Shown here: piece after piece, positions 5,923 through 11,211 of the stretch | Position numbering within the stretch: position 1 is the stretch's first letter | How the letters are laid out: every line of letters begins with the position of its first letter | Assembly (NCBI GenBank): GCA_002435715.1 | Contig: DISD01000082.1 | Location: 1-11,227 of the forward strand | Direction: 5' to 3' | Length of the DNA stretch: 11,227 nucleotides | Source: Rhodospirillaceae bacterium UBA6219 | Lineage (GTDB): Bacteria > Pseudomonadota > Alphaproteobacteria > Rhodospirillales > Magnetospirillaceae | Notes under the pieces: model-generated | The model's database searches: none | What the model was told of the DNA's origin: nothing | What the model saw: only the letters and a program-made list of their open reading frames with translations | Translations under genes and position numbers: made by a program

Positions 5923-7043
5923 GGTTGCGGCCTTATGCGTGCGGCGGTCTTCAAGCCAACTTCCTCCTGCCCTTTACGACCTTTCTGATTGGCCTTCGCA
6001 AGTGCTTGCGGGCTGGTTGCCCGAACGGTGCTCTGCAAAATGTCACGAAGCTCGTCTTCGGCGTAGCCCATTTCTGCTTCGGCAGAGTTGCTCAGTCTGA
6101 GATCGTTCAGAACATCCGCGTTAAGGGCGCCTGCCGCGGAAAGGGCGATTCCTCCAGCAATGAATGAAGCCAGCAACCGACGACGGCTGATGAGACGGTA
6201 CAGGAGGGGGGAATTCAGCTTTGGCACAAGGCCGGAAATCACCTCTTCGTCGTAATAATCGGTGATAATTTCGTCGAACGTTTTGCCTGCGATTTCGTTA
6301 AGCCGATTTTCCTCATACAGGAAGTAAAGAGCCGCAAAAAAGGCTATTAGTTCTTGTGCCGCTAGGGTTTCAAGCGGGTTCTTGCCTCTATAGTGGGGGC
6401 AGTCAATGTCTAGTTTTGAATTTTGACTCGTGAGGTAATTCTTGAATGCAAGTGAGAACACCTCATCGCCGAATTCCCTTCTATCAATCTTAATAATGGC
6501 GTGCGGGTTTTCCATTCGCACGGCGAGGGTGTCAGATAGGCTTCGCTTTGTATGTCTTGTCGGTAGCCATTCCACGCGCCTGTACGTGAACGGGTATCCC
6601 TCGAATGGATGGATTTGAACAGTGGCTTCCGGGTTCAATACCTCTTGGCTAATGCCGATAAGCAGGTGATCGTACTGCCGCCTTGGCGGGCAGATGATGA
6701 TATCACCGGGCTGTATTTCCTGCGCAAAGCGCCTGACGTTCGTCACTCCAGTTCGGAGCGACCTCTCGTCGTCGGGGTTGACGTTATAGTCATTGATGTT
6801 CCGGCTGGGAGGATCGGCAAGTACACCGCGTCCGAACTGGCGAAACGCCTCCGACATCACAAGCGCCTTCTTTACCAATTCATCATTCTCGATGACAGCG
6901 GGTGCGAAGGGGAAGCCGGGTAGGTCTAGGAAATTGGCCTCAAGCTCGGCGAACTCATTGAAATATTTCTTATTATGGCCGGCATGGAATGCCCAGATTT
7001 GGACCTCGTCAGAGATGAATTTGGTGTTGATGTCGAGTTCCAT
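5919..7043 (-). CDS. PUA/EVE-like domain protein with C-terminal membrane segment
   Basis: This 374-residue protein is not one I can name. Residues 15-45 (QIWAFHAG...YFNEF) and 105-188 (FAQEIQPGDIIICPP, then YRRVEWLP, then LSDTL...HAIIKI) follow the pattern of the PUA/EVE-like domain at the N terminus of some Mrr-type and HNH restriction proteins, where it is thought to read modified bases. The middle (190-285) is helical with an aromatic hydrophobic patch FFAALYFLY (235-243). A hydrophobic stretch at 289-309 (LLASFIAGGIALSAAGALNA) could span the membrane. No nuclease motif is evident. ATG 7043 is chosen because AAGG lies five bases before it; the frame stays open to 7385, and an ATG at about 7155 would add 37 residues. 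It is the first gene of a coupled pair with 5344-5922. Confidence 0.7.
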   Translation of the reverse strand: MELDINTKFISDEVQIWAFHAGHNKKYFNEFAELEANFLDLPGFPFAPAVIENDELVKKALVMSEAFRQFGRGVLADPPSRNINDYNVNPDDERSLRTGVTNVRRFAQEIQPGDIIICPPRRQYDHLLIGISQEVLNPEATVQIHPFEGYPFTYRRVEWLPTRHTKRSLSDTLAVRMENPHAIIKIDRREFGDEVFSLAFKNYLTSQNSKLDIDCPHYRGKNPLETLAAQELIAFFAALYFLYEENRLNEIAGKTFDEIITDYYDEEVISGLVPKLNSPLLYRLISRRRLLASFIAGGIALSAAGALNADVLNDLRLSNSAEAEMGYAEDELRDILQSTVRATSPQALAKANQKGRKGQEEVGLKTAARIRPQP

Positions 7044-7384
7044 GGCTGCCTTGGCTCGTTTCAGTTGTGGCGAGAAGGTTACGCTAAACGGAGTGGTCGT
7101 TCCAGTCTCAAGATGTACTGAAAGTGGGTTCGAGTGCTCTGTCCTGCGCCTCATTGTGCGGAACGGTCTAGCGGGGAGGCTCGCGCCCGAAGGGAGTGAG
7201 GGGCGGCAATGAGCCCAATTACAAGAATGGTACCATGTAAATAAAGTAACGTGACTAAATAAACGGCGGTGCATTTTTAGGATAAAAGTGCATCTGACAG
7301 CATCGTGTAAATAAATGTGTTTGATATGTGGTATTTCGTGATAATGATTATGCACTAAATCACTTTTGATGAGCGGAGGGCACA
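7044..7384. promoter_or_regulatory. Divergent regulatory region, AT-rich from about 7210
   Basis: The part 7044-7205 may be the 5' leader of the minus-strand operon or, if an earlier start is used, coding. The part 7206-7384 is strikingly AT-rich and holds no ORF. It has TGTAAATAAA twice in direct orientation (7236-7245, 7306-7315, exactly 70 bp apart) and an inverted repeat between them: TGCATTTTTA (7270-7279) against TAAAAGTGCA (7283-7292), one mismatch, three-base centre. This looks like an operator and promoter region serving the HTH gene to the right and perhaps the operon to the left. Confidence 0.6.
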
Positions 7385-7705
7385 TTGTCCACCGAACGTA
7401 ACCATCATTTATCTACAACCTCCCCATCGGCTGGGGTGGATCACGGTGGGCGCCAGCAAATTGCAGGTTTGCCGCCCTATTTGTCGTTGGAGGAATTGGG
7501 GCGGTTGCTGCGGCGCTCGCCAGGAACCATCCTTAACGACCGTGTGCGAAACCCGGCAGCGGTGCCAAAGGCTGTGCGGCTTCCGGGAACGCGGCACCTG
7601 CTTTGGCGCACGGCGGATGTGATGGCGTGGTTGGATGGGCTGGTGGAGGGGCAGGGCGAGCCCGAGCCGCCGCGCCGCCGTGGACGCCCCCGCAAGCAAC
7701 AGTGA
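7385..7705 (+). CDS. AlpA-like HTH protein with AT-hook tail (possible excisionase or activator)
   Basis: This 106-residue protein has an HTH_17/MerR-like domain at about 32-90: YLSLEELGRLLRRSPGTILN, a proline-containing turn, the basic RLPGTRHLLWR wing and ADVMAWLDGLV. Small proteins of this type on integrative elements act as recombination directionality factors or as activators of int or rep (AlpA, Xis). The C terminus, PRRRGRPRKQQ, is an AT-hook with the GRP core, suited to the AT-rich DNA directly upstream. The start is TTG 7385, supported by GGAGGG at 7375-7380, four bases before it; no ATG suits. The first 30 residues are polar and probably disordered. It lies upstream of the rep gene on the same strand but is separated from it by a terminator. 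Confidence 0.78.
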   Translation: MSTERNHHLSTTSPSAGVDHGGRQQIAGLPPYLSLEELGRLLRRSPGTILNDRVRNPAAVPKAVRLPGTRHLLWRTADVMAWLDGLVEGQGEPEPPRRRGRPRKQQ

Positions 7706-7718
7706 CCGGTGCTTTGCC

Positions 7719-7735
7719 TTCGTCACTGTGACGAA
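7719..7735. promoter_or_regulatory. 17-bp palindrome downstream of the HTH gene
   Basis: TTCGTCAC t GTGACGAA is a perfect palindrome around one central base, 14 bp after the HTH stop. Without a T tract on the coding strand it is more likely a dimer-binding operator than a terminator. Confidence 0.5.
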
Positions 7736-7740
7736 AAAGA

Positions 7741-7775
7741 AAAGACCGGGAGTTGGCGCTCACCGGTCTTTCTTT
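7741..7775 (+). terminator. Rho-independent terminator after the HTH gene
   Basis: AAAGACCGG (7741-7749) and CCGGTCTTT (7763-7771) form a perfect 9-bp stem closed by a 13-base loop. The right arm runs into TCTTTCTTT, giving a T-rich tail, and the left arm is preceded by A-rich sequence, so it could also act on transcripts from the other side. Confidence 0.7.
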
Positions 7776-7857
7776 AGAAACGCTTCGGTCGCCGCCCGGT
7801 TGGGCTGACAGCCTGGATGCGGTTCTGCTTCATCCCCGATTCTAGGCTGCACACCGA

Positions 7858-7887
7858 CACAGGACAAGGGCAAAGCCTTGTCCTGTG
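7858..7887. repeat. 12-bp perfect hairpin upstream of rep
   Basis: CACAGGACAAGG (7858-7869) pairs with CCTTGTCCTGTG (7876-7887) around GCAAAG. It sits 45 bp before the chosen rep start and 80 bp before the second, GC-rich hairpin. No T tract follows. It may belong to the replication or transfer origin, or act as an attenuator of rep mRNA. Confidence 0.65.
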
Positions 7888-7931
7888 ATCGCCACAACCT
7901 TGCTGGCGGCGACCCAATGGAAGGTGTTGCC

Positions 7932-9209
7932 ATGGTGCTTTCGACCAAAACCGATTCTCTGACACAGCCCCGATCCCCCCACCCACTAACAGGGGGGATC
8001 GGGGATACATCGCCCTGGCGTGATCTGCCCTGTGTCGCCATCCCCGCCGTGGAGGCATGTGACCGCCACGCCATCCCCTTGGCGTCAGGCTTCGACACCA
8101 TCGTCGAATCATTCGACGTTGAAATCGAAACGGCCATGGCGGAACGGCTGGAAGAGGCTCGTCTGAGGGCGGAACGCCTGTCCGAGGATTTGAGCGGGCG
8201 GGTCTTGATCGATCTTGGCGGCTATTGGGTGCAGATGGTGGCTTTGCGCGGACGTGGCTTGAAATGGCGATTGGAAAACGACGACATCACCATCCGCATT
8301 CGCCCGATCAGCTTGGATTTCTGCGTCTCGGTCCGTTATTCCGCCGCTGGTCTTTGGGAGCATGGCTATCCCGCCCTTCGGCGTCAGGTGGAGGAGATGG
8401 TGCGAGCCCTGGGGGCGCTGCGCCGCGCTGATTGGGATCGGTTGAGCGAGGTGCATCGGGCCTTCGATTTTTTCTCGCCCGACCTGACGCAAGAAATGCG
8501 TCCCGACTTGATTGGGCAATTGGTGGCCCATTCCGAGGTCAAGCGCTCCGCCGTCTGTGGACGGGATCAGCGGAAAGACGAAGTGTGGGGCAAGGCCGGG
8601 CGGCTGGAAACGCTGACCATTGGCAAAGGGGCGCCCCTGGAAATCCAGGTCTATGACAAGGGACGCGAGATCGACGAAGCCAGCGGCAAAACCTGGATGC
8701 TGGATTTGTGGGAAGCCTCGGGACGGTGGCAGCGTGATGGCAAAGGGCGGCAAAGCCATTGCTGGAGGTTGGAGGTGCGGTGCCGTTCCGACTTCCTGCG
8801 GGATCGGTCCATTCGCACCATGGCCGCGTTTCTGGTCAATATGGAGCATCTGCTGTCCGAGGCGCTGTTGACCCGGCGGCTCTGCCTTCCAACCGGCGAC
8901 AGCAATCGCGCCCGTTGGCCTCTGCACTGGTTTTGGGCGGCGGTGCTCCATCGTGTCGGCGCGAAGGAGCAGGCTCTGCCCCTGGGGCGTCAAGTGACCG
9001 AAGCCCCCGACGTGCTGACCAAGCGTCTGATCAAGCAACTGGCTGGCACTTTGCGTTCAACCGTGGTGTTGCGCAAAGGCGATTGGGACCAGCCCGGCGC
9101 CGATTACCTGATGCAGATGTTGATCGATGTGATCGAAGACGACCCCGGCCACCATGACAAAGTAAGGCTGGCCCAGGAACGGTACCGCTATGCGGGCGAA
9201 GCGCGGTGA
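7932..9209 (+). CDS. Rep_trans-family initiator/relaxase (RepC/NicK-like)
   Basis: This 425-residue protein has the hallmarks of the Rep_trans replication initiation family, which includes pT181 RepC and the ICEBs1 relaxase NicK: GFDTI near the start of the domain (53-57), SEVHRAFDF (172-180) at the acidic motif, QVYDKGREI (239-247) and the conserved CWRLEVRCRSDFL (277-289). Such proteins nick a hairpin origin and start rolling-circle replication, or single-strand transfer, of the element. The C-terminal part (about 330-425) is not recognised. ATG 7932 is preferred because GGAAGG (7919-7924) sits seven bases upstream; ATG 7917 lacks such a site and the TTG at 7878 falls in a hairpin. A perfect 13-bp inverted repeat lies within codons 13-25, where the pre-domain segment can tolerate it. 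Confidence 0.75.
   Translation: MVLSTKTDSLTQPRSPHPLTGGIGDTSPWRDLPCVAIPAVEACDRHAIPLASGFDTIVESFDVEIETAMAERLEEARLRAERLSEDLSGRVLIDLGGYWVQMVALRGRGLKWRLENDDITIRIRPISLDFCVSVRYSAAGLWEHGYPALRRQVEEMVRALGALRRADWDRLSEVHRAFDFFSPDLTQEMRPDLIGQLVAHSEVKRSAVCGRDQRKDEVWGKAGRLETLTIGKGAPLEIQVYDKGREIDEASGKTWMLDLWEASGRWQRDGKGRQSHCWRLEVRCRSDFLRDRSIRTMAAFLVNMEHLLSEALLTRRLCLPTGDSNRARWPLHWFWAAVLHRVGAKEQALPLGRQVTEAPDVLTKRLIKQLAGTLRSTVVLRKGDWDQPGADYLMQMLIDVIEDDPGHHDKVRLAQERYRYAGEAR
7968..8004. other. Candidate oriT/double-strand origin: 13-bp GC-rich hairpin in the 5' end of rep
   Basis: CCCCGATCCCCCC (7968-7980) and GGGGGGATCGGGG (7992-8004) are perfectly complementary. The 11-base loop reads ACCCACTAACA. From memory, the oriT of ICEBs1 and Tn916 is a C6/G6 inverted repeat overlapping the 5' end of the nicK relaxase gene, with CTAACA just before the G run, as seen here. 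This makes the hairpin the most likely nicking site of the Rep_trans protein. Confidence 0.68.
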
Positions 9210-9231
9210 CGCCGGAATGCCCTGCGCTCAC

Positions 9232-9281
9232 GCCGGGTTCAAGGCCAAGACAAGCCGCCTGCGGCGGGCCTTGAGCCCGGC
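9232..9281. repeat. Large cruciform, candidate single-strand origin
   Basis: The outer arms at 9232-9246 and 9267-9281 (15 bases each) pair with a single G-T wobble. Inside lies a second hairpin, GCCGC ct GCGGC (9254-9265). It starts 22 bp after the rep stop codon. No T tract follows, so a terminator is less likely than a folded lagging-strand start site. Confidence 0.55.
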
Positions 9282-9308
9282 TTCGCTGCGGGCGAGGGGC
9301 TGGGCATG

Positions 9309-9332
9309 CTTGGACGCCCTGAGGCGTCCAAG
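9309..9332. repeat. 10-bp perfect hairpin
   Basis: CTTGGACGCC (9309-9318) and GGCGTCCAAG (9323-9332) pair perfectly around CTGA. No T tract follows. Its function is unknown; together with the cruciform 28 bp to the left it forms a highly structured block. Confidence 0.6.
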
Positions 9333-9520
9333 AAGCTGGACGCGAGGCTTCAAAAGCTGGTGGCGGTCGTTTTTGCCTTGGTGCCGTGTGGGGCGAGGCT
9401 GGTGCTGCTTGGTTCAGGGGCGGTGCATGGGGCGTTGGGGCCTGGTTCGCAACGCGCTGATGGGGTGGCGTTTGTAACAGCTTGATTCTACTTGGGTGGA
9501 CGAAAGCCTGTCGCCTGGCA

Positions 9521-9567
9521 GGATACGCAATTTGTGGTACAAATCGCGCCAAACAGACTGTTTGGCG
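9521..9567 (+). promoter_or_regulatory. Copy 2 of the shared 24-bp motif plus adjacent hairpin
   Basis: The motif reads GGATACGCAATTTGTG and then GTACAAAT (9521-9544), including the palindrome ATTTGT ggt ACAAAT (9530-9544). It is followed at once by a 9-bp hairpin, CGCCAAACA gac TGTTTGGCG (9547-9567). An inverted repeat next to a conserved motif, just before a mobilization gene, is the common layout of relaxosome sites and of autoregulated RHH promoters. Confidence 0.6.
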
Positions 9568-9583
9568 TCATCGGGGGGACGTC

Positions 9584-9952
9584 ATGAACGGTCCAAAAAG
9601 CGAAGTCGTCCGACTGCGGGTGTCGTCGGCCATGTTGTCGGCGATTCCGGCTGAACGGGGCAAGCGTTCGGCCTTTCTACGAAAAGCCGTCGCACATTTC
9701 ATCGCCACCCGTCAGGGCGACAAGCAAATACCCATCCCCAAGGATGCCGACTTGCAAGCCCTGCAATGGCTGGTGCGCGAGTTGAACAAGATCGGCGTCA
9801 ACCTGAACCAAGCGACAATGATGTTGCATCTAGCCGAGCGAGGTGAAGAACTGCCACCGACACCCGAAGAGATGCGCCTGCTGCACCGTCAGATTGCGGG
9901 CATGGCCCGACGCATTGAACGGGTGGTTCGGTATTGGTGCTGCGGGCCTTAA
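9584..9952 (+). CDS. MobC-like ribbon-helix-helix mobilization protein
   Basis: This 122-residue protein combines an N-terminal RHH DNA-binding domain (strand at about 6-13, SEVVRLRVS; helices 14-45) with the signature of MobC-type relaxosome proteins, ELNKIGVNLNQATMMLH at 66-82. MobC proteins bind near oriT and help the relaxase to open the strands. The C-terminal helix (93-118) is basic. ATG 9584 has CGGGGGGA (about 9572-9579) as a strong ribosome site. The upstream motif and hairpin probably form its binding site. No classical MobA relaxase is present, so the partner is likely the Rep_trans protein or a helper's relaxase. The stop codon overlaps that of the next, convergent gene: both use TTAA at 9949-9952. 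Confidence 0.8.
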   Translation: MNGPKSEVVRLRVSSAMLSAIPAERGKRSAFLRKAVAHFIATRQGDKQIPIPKDADLQALQWLVRELNKIGVNLNQATMMLHLAERGEELPPTPEEMRLLHRQIAGMARRIERVVRYWCCGP

Positions 9953-10434
9953 AATGTGCAAACGGCAAACCCGGGAATCGTAGAGATCCCGTGCCGAATT
10001 TCAGCGTGGCAGCCATTGCAGTGCAGCGTTTCGATACCGTTTGACGGGCCGGTGCTTTGCAGAATTTCTTTCCTTTGGAGGCCAAAGCAGGTTGGGCATA
10101 GATAATGCGGAGGCTCGCCAGCGGCCGAGTCTGCCTTGAGCGAATACACGAACGCTCCAGGAGGGAGCTTTTTAAGCTCGTACCTGTGAGCTTCGGCTTG
10201 CCAGCTTGCGGCTTTAGCTAGCCGTTGCTCCAGATCGCGGTTGAGCTCATGAAGTTCCAGTAGGCCTGTCTGGGCGGCGAAGGCATCCGACTGGGCCGCG
10301 AGAATTGCCCTTTGTAGCTCAATAATCTTTTCGTTGATAAGGGTGGCATCCCGGATGCTGACCAACCCCTTCGCAATGTCACTTGCGGCCTTCAGGGAAG
10401 AGACAGTTCCCGCGATCAGGCTCAAATCGACCAT
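9949..10434 (-). CDS. Coiled-coil protein with C-terminal zinc ribbon
   Basis: This 161-residue protein has two parts. Residues 1-90 are helical with heptad character (INEKIIELQRAILAAQSDAFAAQ and ELNRDLEQRLAKAASWQAEAHRYEL). Residues 108-150 form a four-cysteine zinc ribbon, with CPTC followed about 25 residues later by CNGC. Proteins with this layout, including the ELKKLPPGAFVYSLK linker and GEPPHYLC, are common hypothetical genes in proteobacterial prophages and islands; I know no established function. The start ATG 10434 is well supported by GAAGGA eight bases before it on the minus strand. It is convergent with the MobC-like gene and may form a unit with the membrane protein gene 98 bp upstream. 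Confidence 0.75.
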   Translation of the reverse strand: MVDLSLIAGTVSSLKAASDIAKGLVSIRDATLINEKIIELQRAILAAQSDAFAAQTGLLELHELNRDLEQRLAKAASWQAEAHRYELKKLPPGAFVYSLKADSAAGEPPHYLCPTCFGLQRKEILQSTGPSNGIETLHCNGCHAEIRHGISTIPGFAVCTF

Positions 10435-10532
10435 GGCTTTTCCTTCGATTGATCACCCCTAATCTATTACCTCTGGGGGTAAAAGTCATTGGCGGTAAGC
10501 GCTAAGCTTGTTTGGGGCGTGATTCTCTTGCT

Positions 10533-11027
10533 TCAATTCGTCACTGGCGTGAGGCTGCACACCACATCCAGTGCCGCCGCTCTCACTAGCGCGGGAACGC
10601 TCCCAAACAGGGCGATCTGGAGCCAGAAGCCAATTTCAAGGACGTTGGATGGAAGGGAAAGCAGCGCGGCGCCCTCTGCGGGCATGTATTGATCCAAAAA
10701 TCCCTCAACTAGGCAGGCGGCCCCCACCAGGAATGCGCAGGCTATCGCAGATTGAAGACGTAGTTGCCGGTGCCATAGGCGCCATAGATGAAAGCCACCC
10801 CTCAGGAGAAAAATAGCCAAACCCAAGAAGGTGATGAGTTTCACATATCCAAAGGGAATGGTTCGGACCAAATCCGGCGTGAGCGCTTGGTGAAGGATCA
10901 TTTGTGTCCAGGGCCAGCCGCGATTTGCGTCAAGCCAGCCGGTGACGGAAACTATGGTGGCGACCCATGCAATCAAAGCGGTGTTGCTGCGCAATGCCGG
11001 TTGCCCGTGAGCTGTGGCTTTTAGCAT
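10533..11027 (-). CDS. Multi-span membrane protein, unknown
   Basis: I do not recognise this protein. From ATG 11027 it has 164 residues with about four hydrophobic segments: about 13-31 (RSNTALIAWVATIVSV), 57-76 (IPFGYVKLITFLGLAIFLL), 92-110 (SAIACAFLVGAACLVEGF) and 121-150 (LLSLPSNVLEIGFWLQIALFGSVPAL), with a basic loop (78-90, HLWRLWHRQLR). The frame is open up to a GTG at 11135, but that codon falls within a repeat box and the added 36 residues look non-coding. The start at 11027 lacks a clear ribosome site, so it is uncertain. Being the last gene before the tRNA end, it is likely cargo, or a membrane component acting with its zinc-ribbon neighbour. Confidence 0.58.
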   Translation of the reverse strand: MLKATAHGQPALRSNTALIAWVATIVSVTGWLDANRGWPWTQMILHQALTPDLVRTIPFGYVKLITFLGLAIFLLRGGFHLWRLWHRQLRLQSAIACAFLVGAACLVEGFLDQYMPAEGAALLSLPSNVLEIGFWLQIALFGSVPALVRAAALDVVCSLTPVTN

Positions 11028-11126
11028 TTGGCATAGGTGCAGAAGCCCATGGCGCAAGCCAGTGCGAGAATGATTTTCCGTTTTCCTGCTGTCCGAGGTG
11101 CTGATGCTTGCTACGGAGTATGGTTC

Positions 11127-11145
11127 TTGTAGCACTATTGTAGCA
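11127..11145 (+). repeat. Paired boxes at the right end of element B (possible integrase arm sites)
   Basis: TTGTAGCA at 11127-11134 and 11138-11145, 11 bp apart, with CTA between. They are 86 bp from the tRNA end, as is the TTGTCCCA pair of element A (2438-2456), and they share their box sequence with the left end of element B (2634-2652). Confidence 0.62.
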
Positions 11146-11147
11146 AG

Positions 11148-11183
11148 CCGCGAGGGCTCGCGGGTGATCGTCTGTGATCGCCC
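11148..11183. repeat. Two short hairpins next to the right attachment site
   Basis: CCGCGAG gg CTCGCGG (11148-11163) is perfect. It is followed by GGGTGATC gtctgt GATCGCCC (about 11162-11183), which pairs with one G-T wobble. Neither is found in the matching part of element A, which has another hairpin there. Confidence 0.5.
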
Positions 11184-11211
11184 GTTAGGCTAAGTCCTTG
11201 AAAAAGAAGGG

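Larger units (their letters stand above)
9210..9583. other. Non-coding region between rep and the MobC-like gene, rich in hairpins
   Basis: I see no convincing gene here. The open frames at 9190-9477 and 9306-9482 have a composition driven by GC skew, no family resemblance and no good ribosome site. The region holds a large imperfect cruciform (9232-9281), a 10-bp hairpin (9309-9332), the second copy of the 24-bp motif (9521-9544) and a 9-bp hairpin (9547-9567) right before the MobC-like gene. This is what one would expect of a single-strand origin and a relaxosome or transfer site. Confidence 0.5.
2523..11211. mobile_element. Element B: complete integrative mobilizable element at tRNA-Ser(GCU), 8,689 bp
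   Basis: The tRNA-Ser 3' end occurs at 2523 and again at 11212, with the flanking bases also repeated at the same offset of 8,689 (30 of 30 identical from 2509 and 11198 up to the window edge). A tyrosine integrase lies directly inside the left end. The element also has an HTH protein, a Rep_trans initiator with a hairpin origin, a MobC-like protein and cargo genes. No VirB/VirD4-type transfer genes are seen, so it would be mobilizable rather than self-transmissible. Because the tRNA is on the minus strand, the intact gene should lie to the right of the window, unless further elements follow. Confidence 0.8.

Noticed and set aside
7878..7931. TTG 7878 or ATG 7917 as start of the Rep_trans gene
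   Set aside because: TTG 7878 lies inside a perfect hairpin and has no ribosome site; ATG 7917 has none either, whereas ATG 7932 is preceded by GGAAGG at good distance. ATG 7917 remains possible.
9190..9482. Small open frames in the rep-mobC gap (95 codons from 9190; about 58 codons from 9306)
   Set aside because: Arg/Trp/Gly-rich translations, no recognisable domain, no ribosome site, and they run through strong hairpins.
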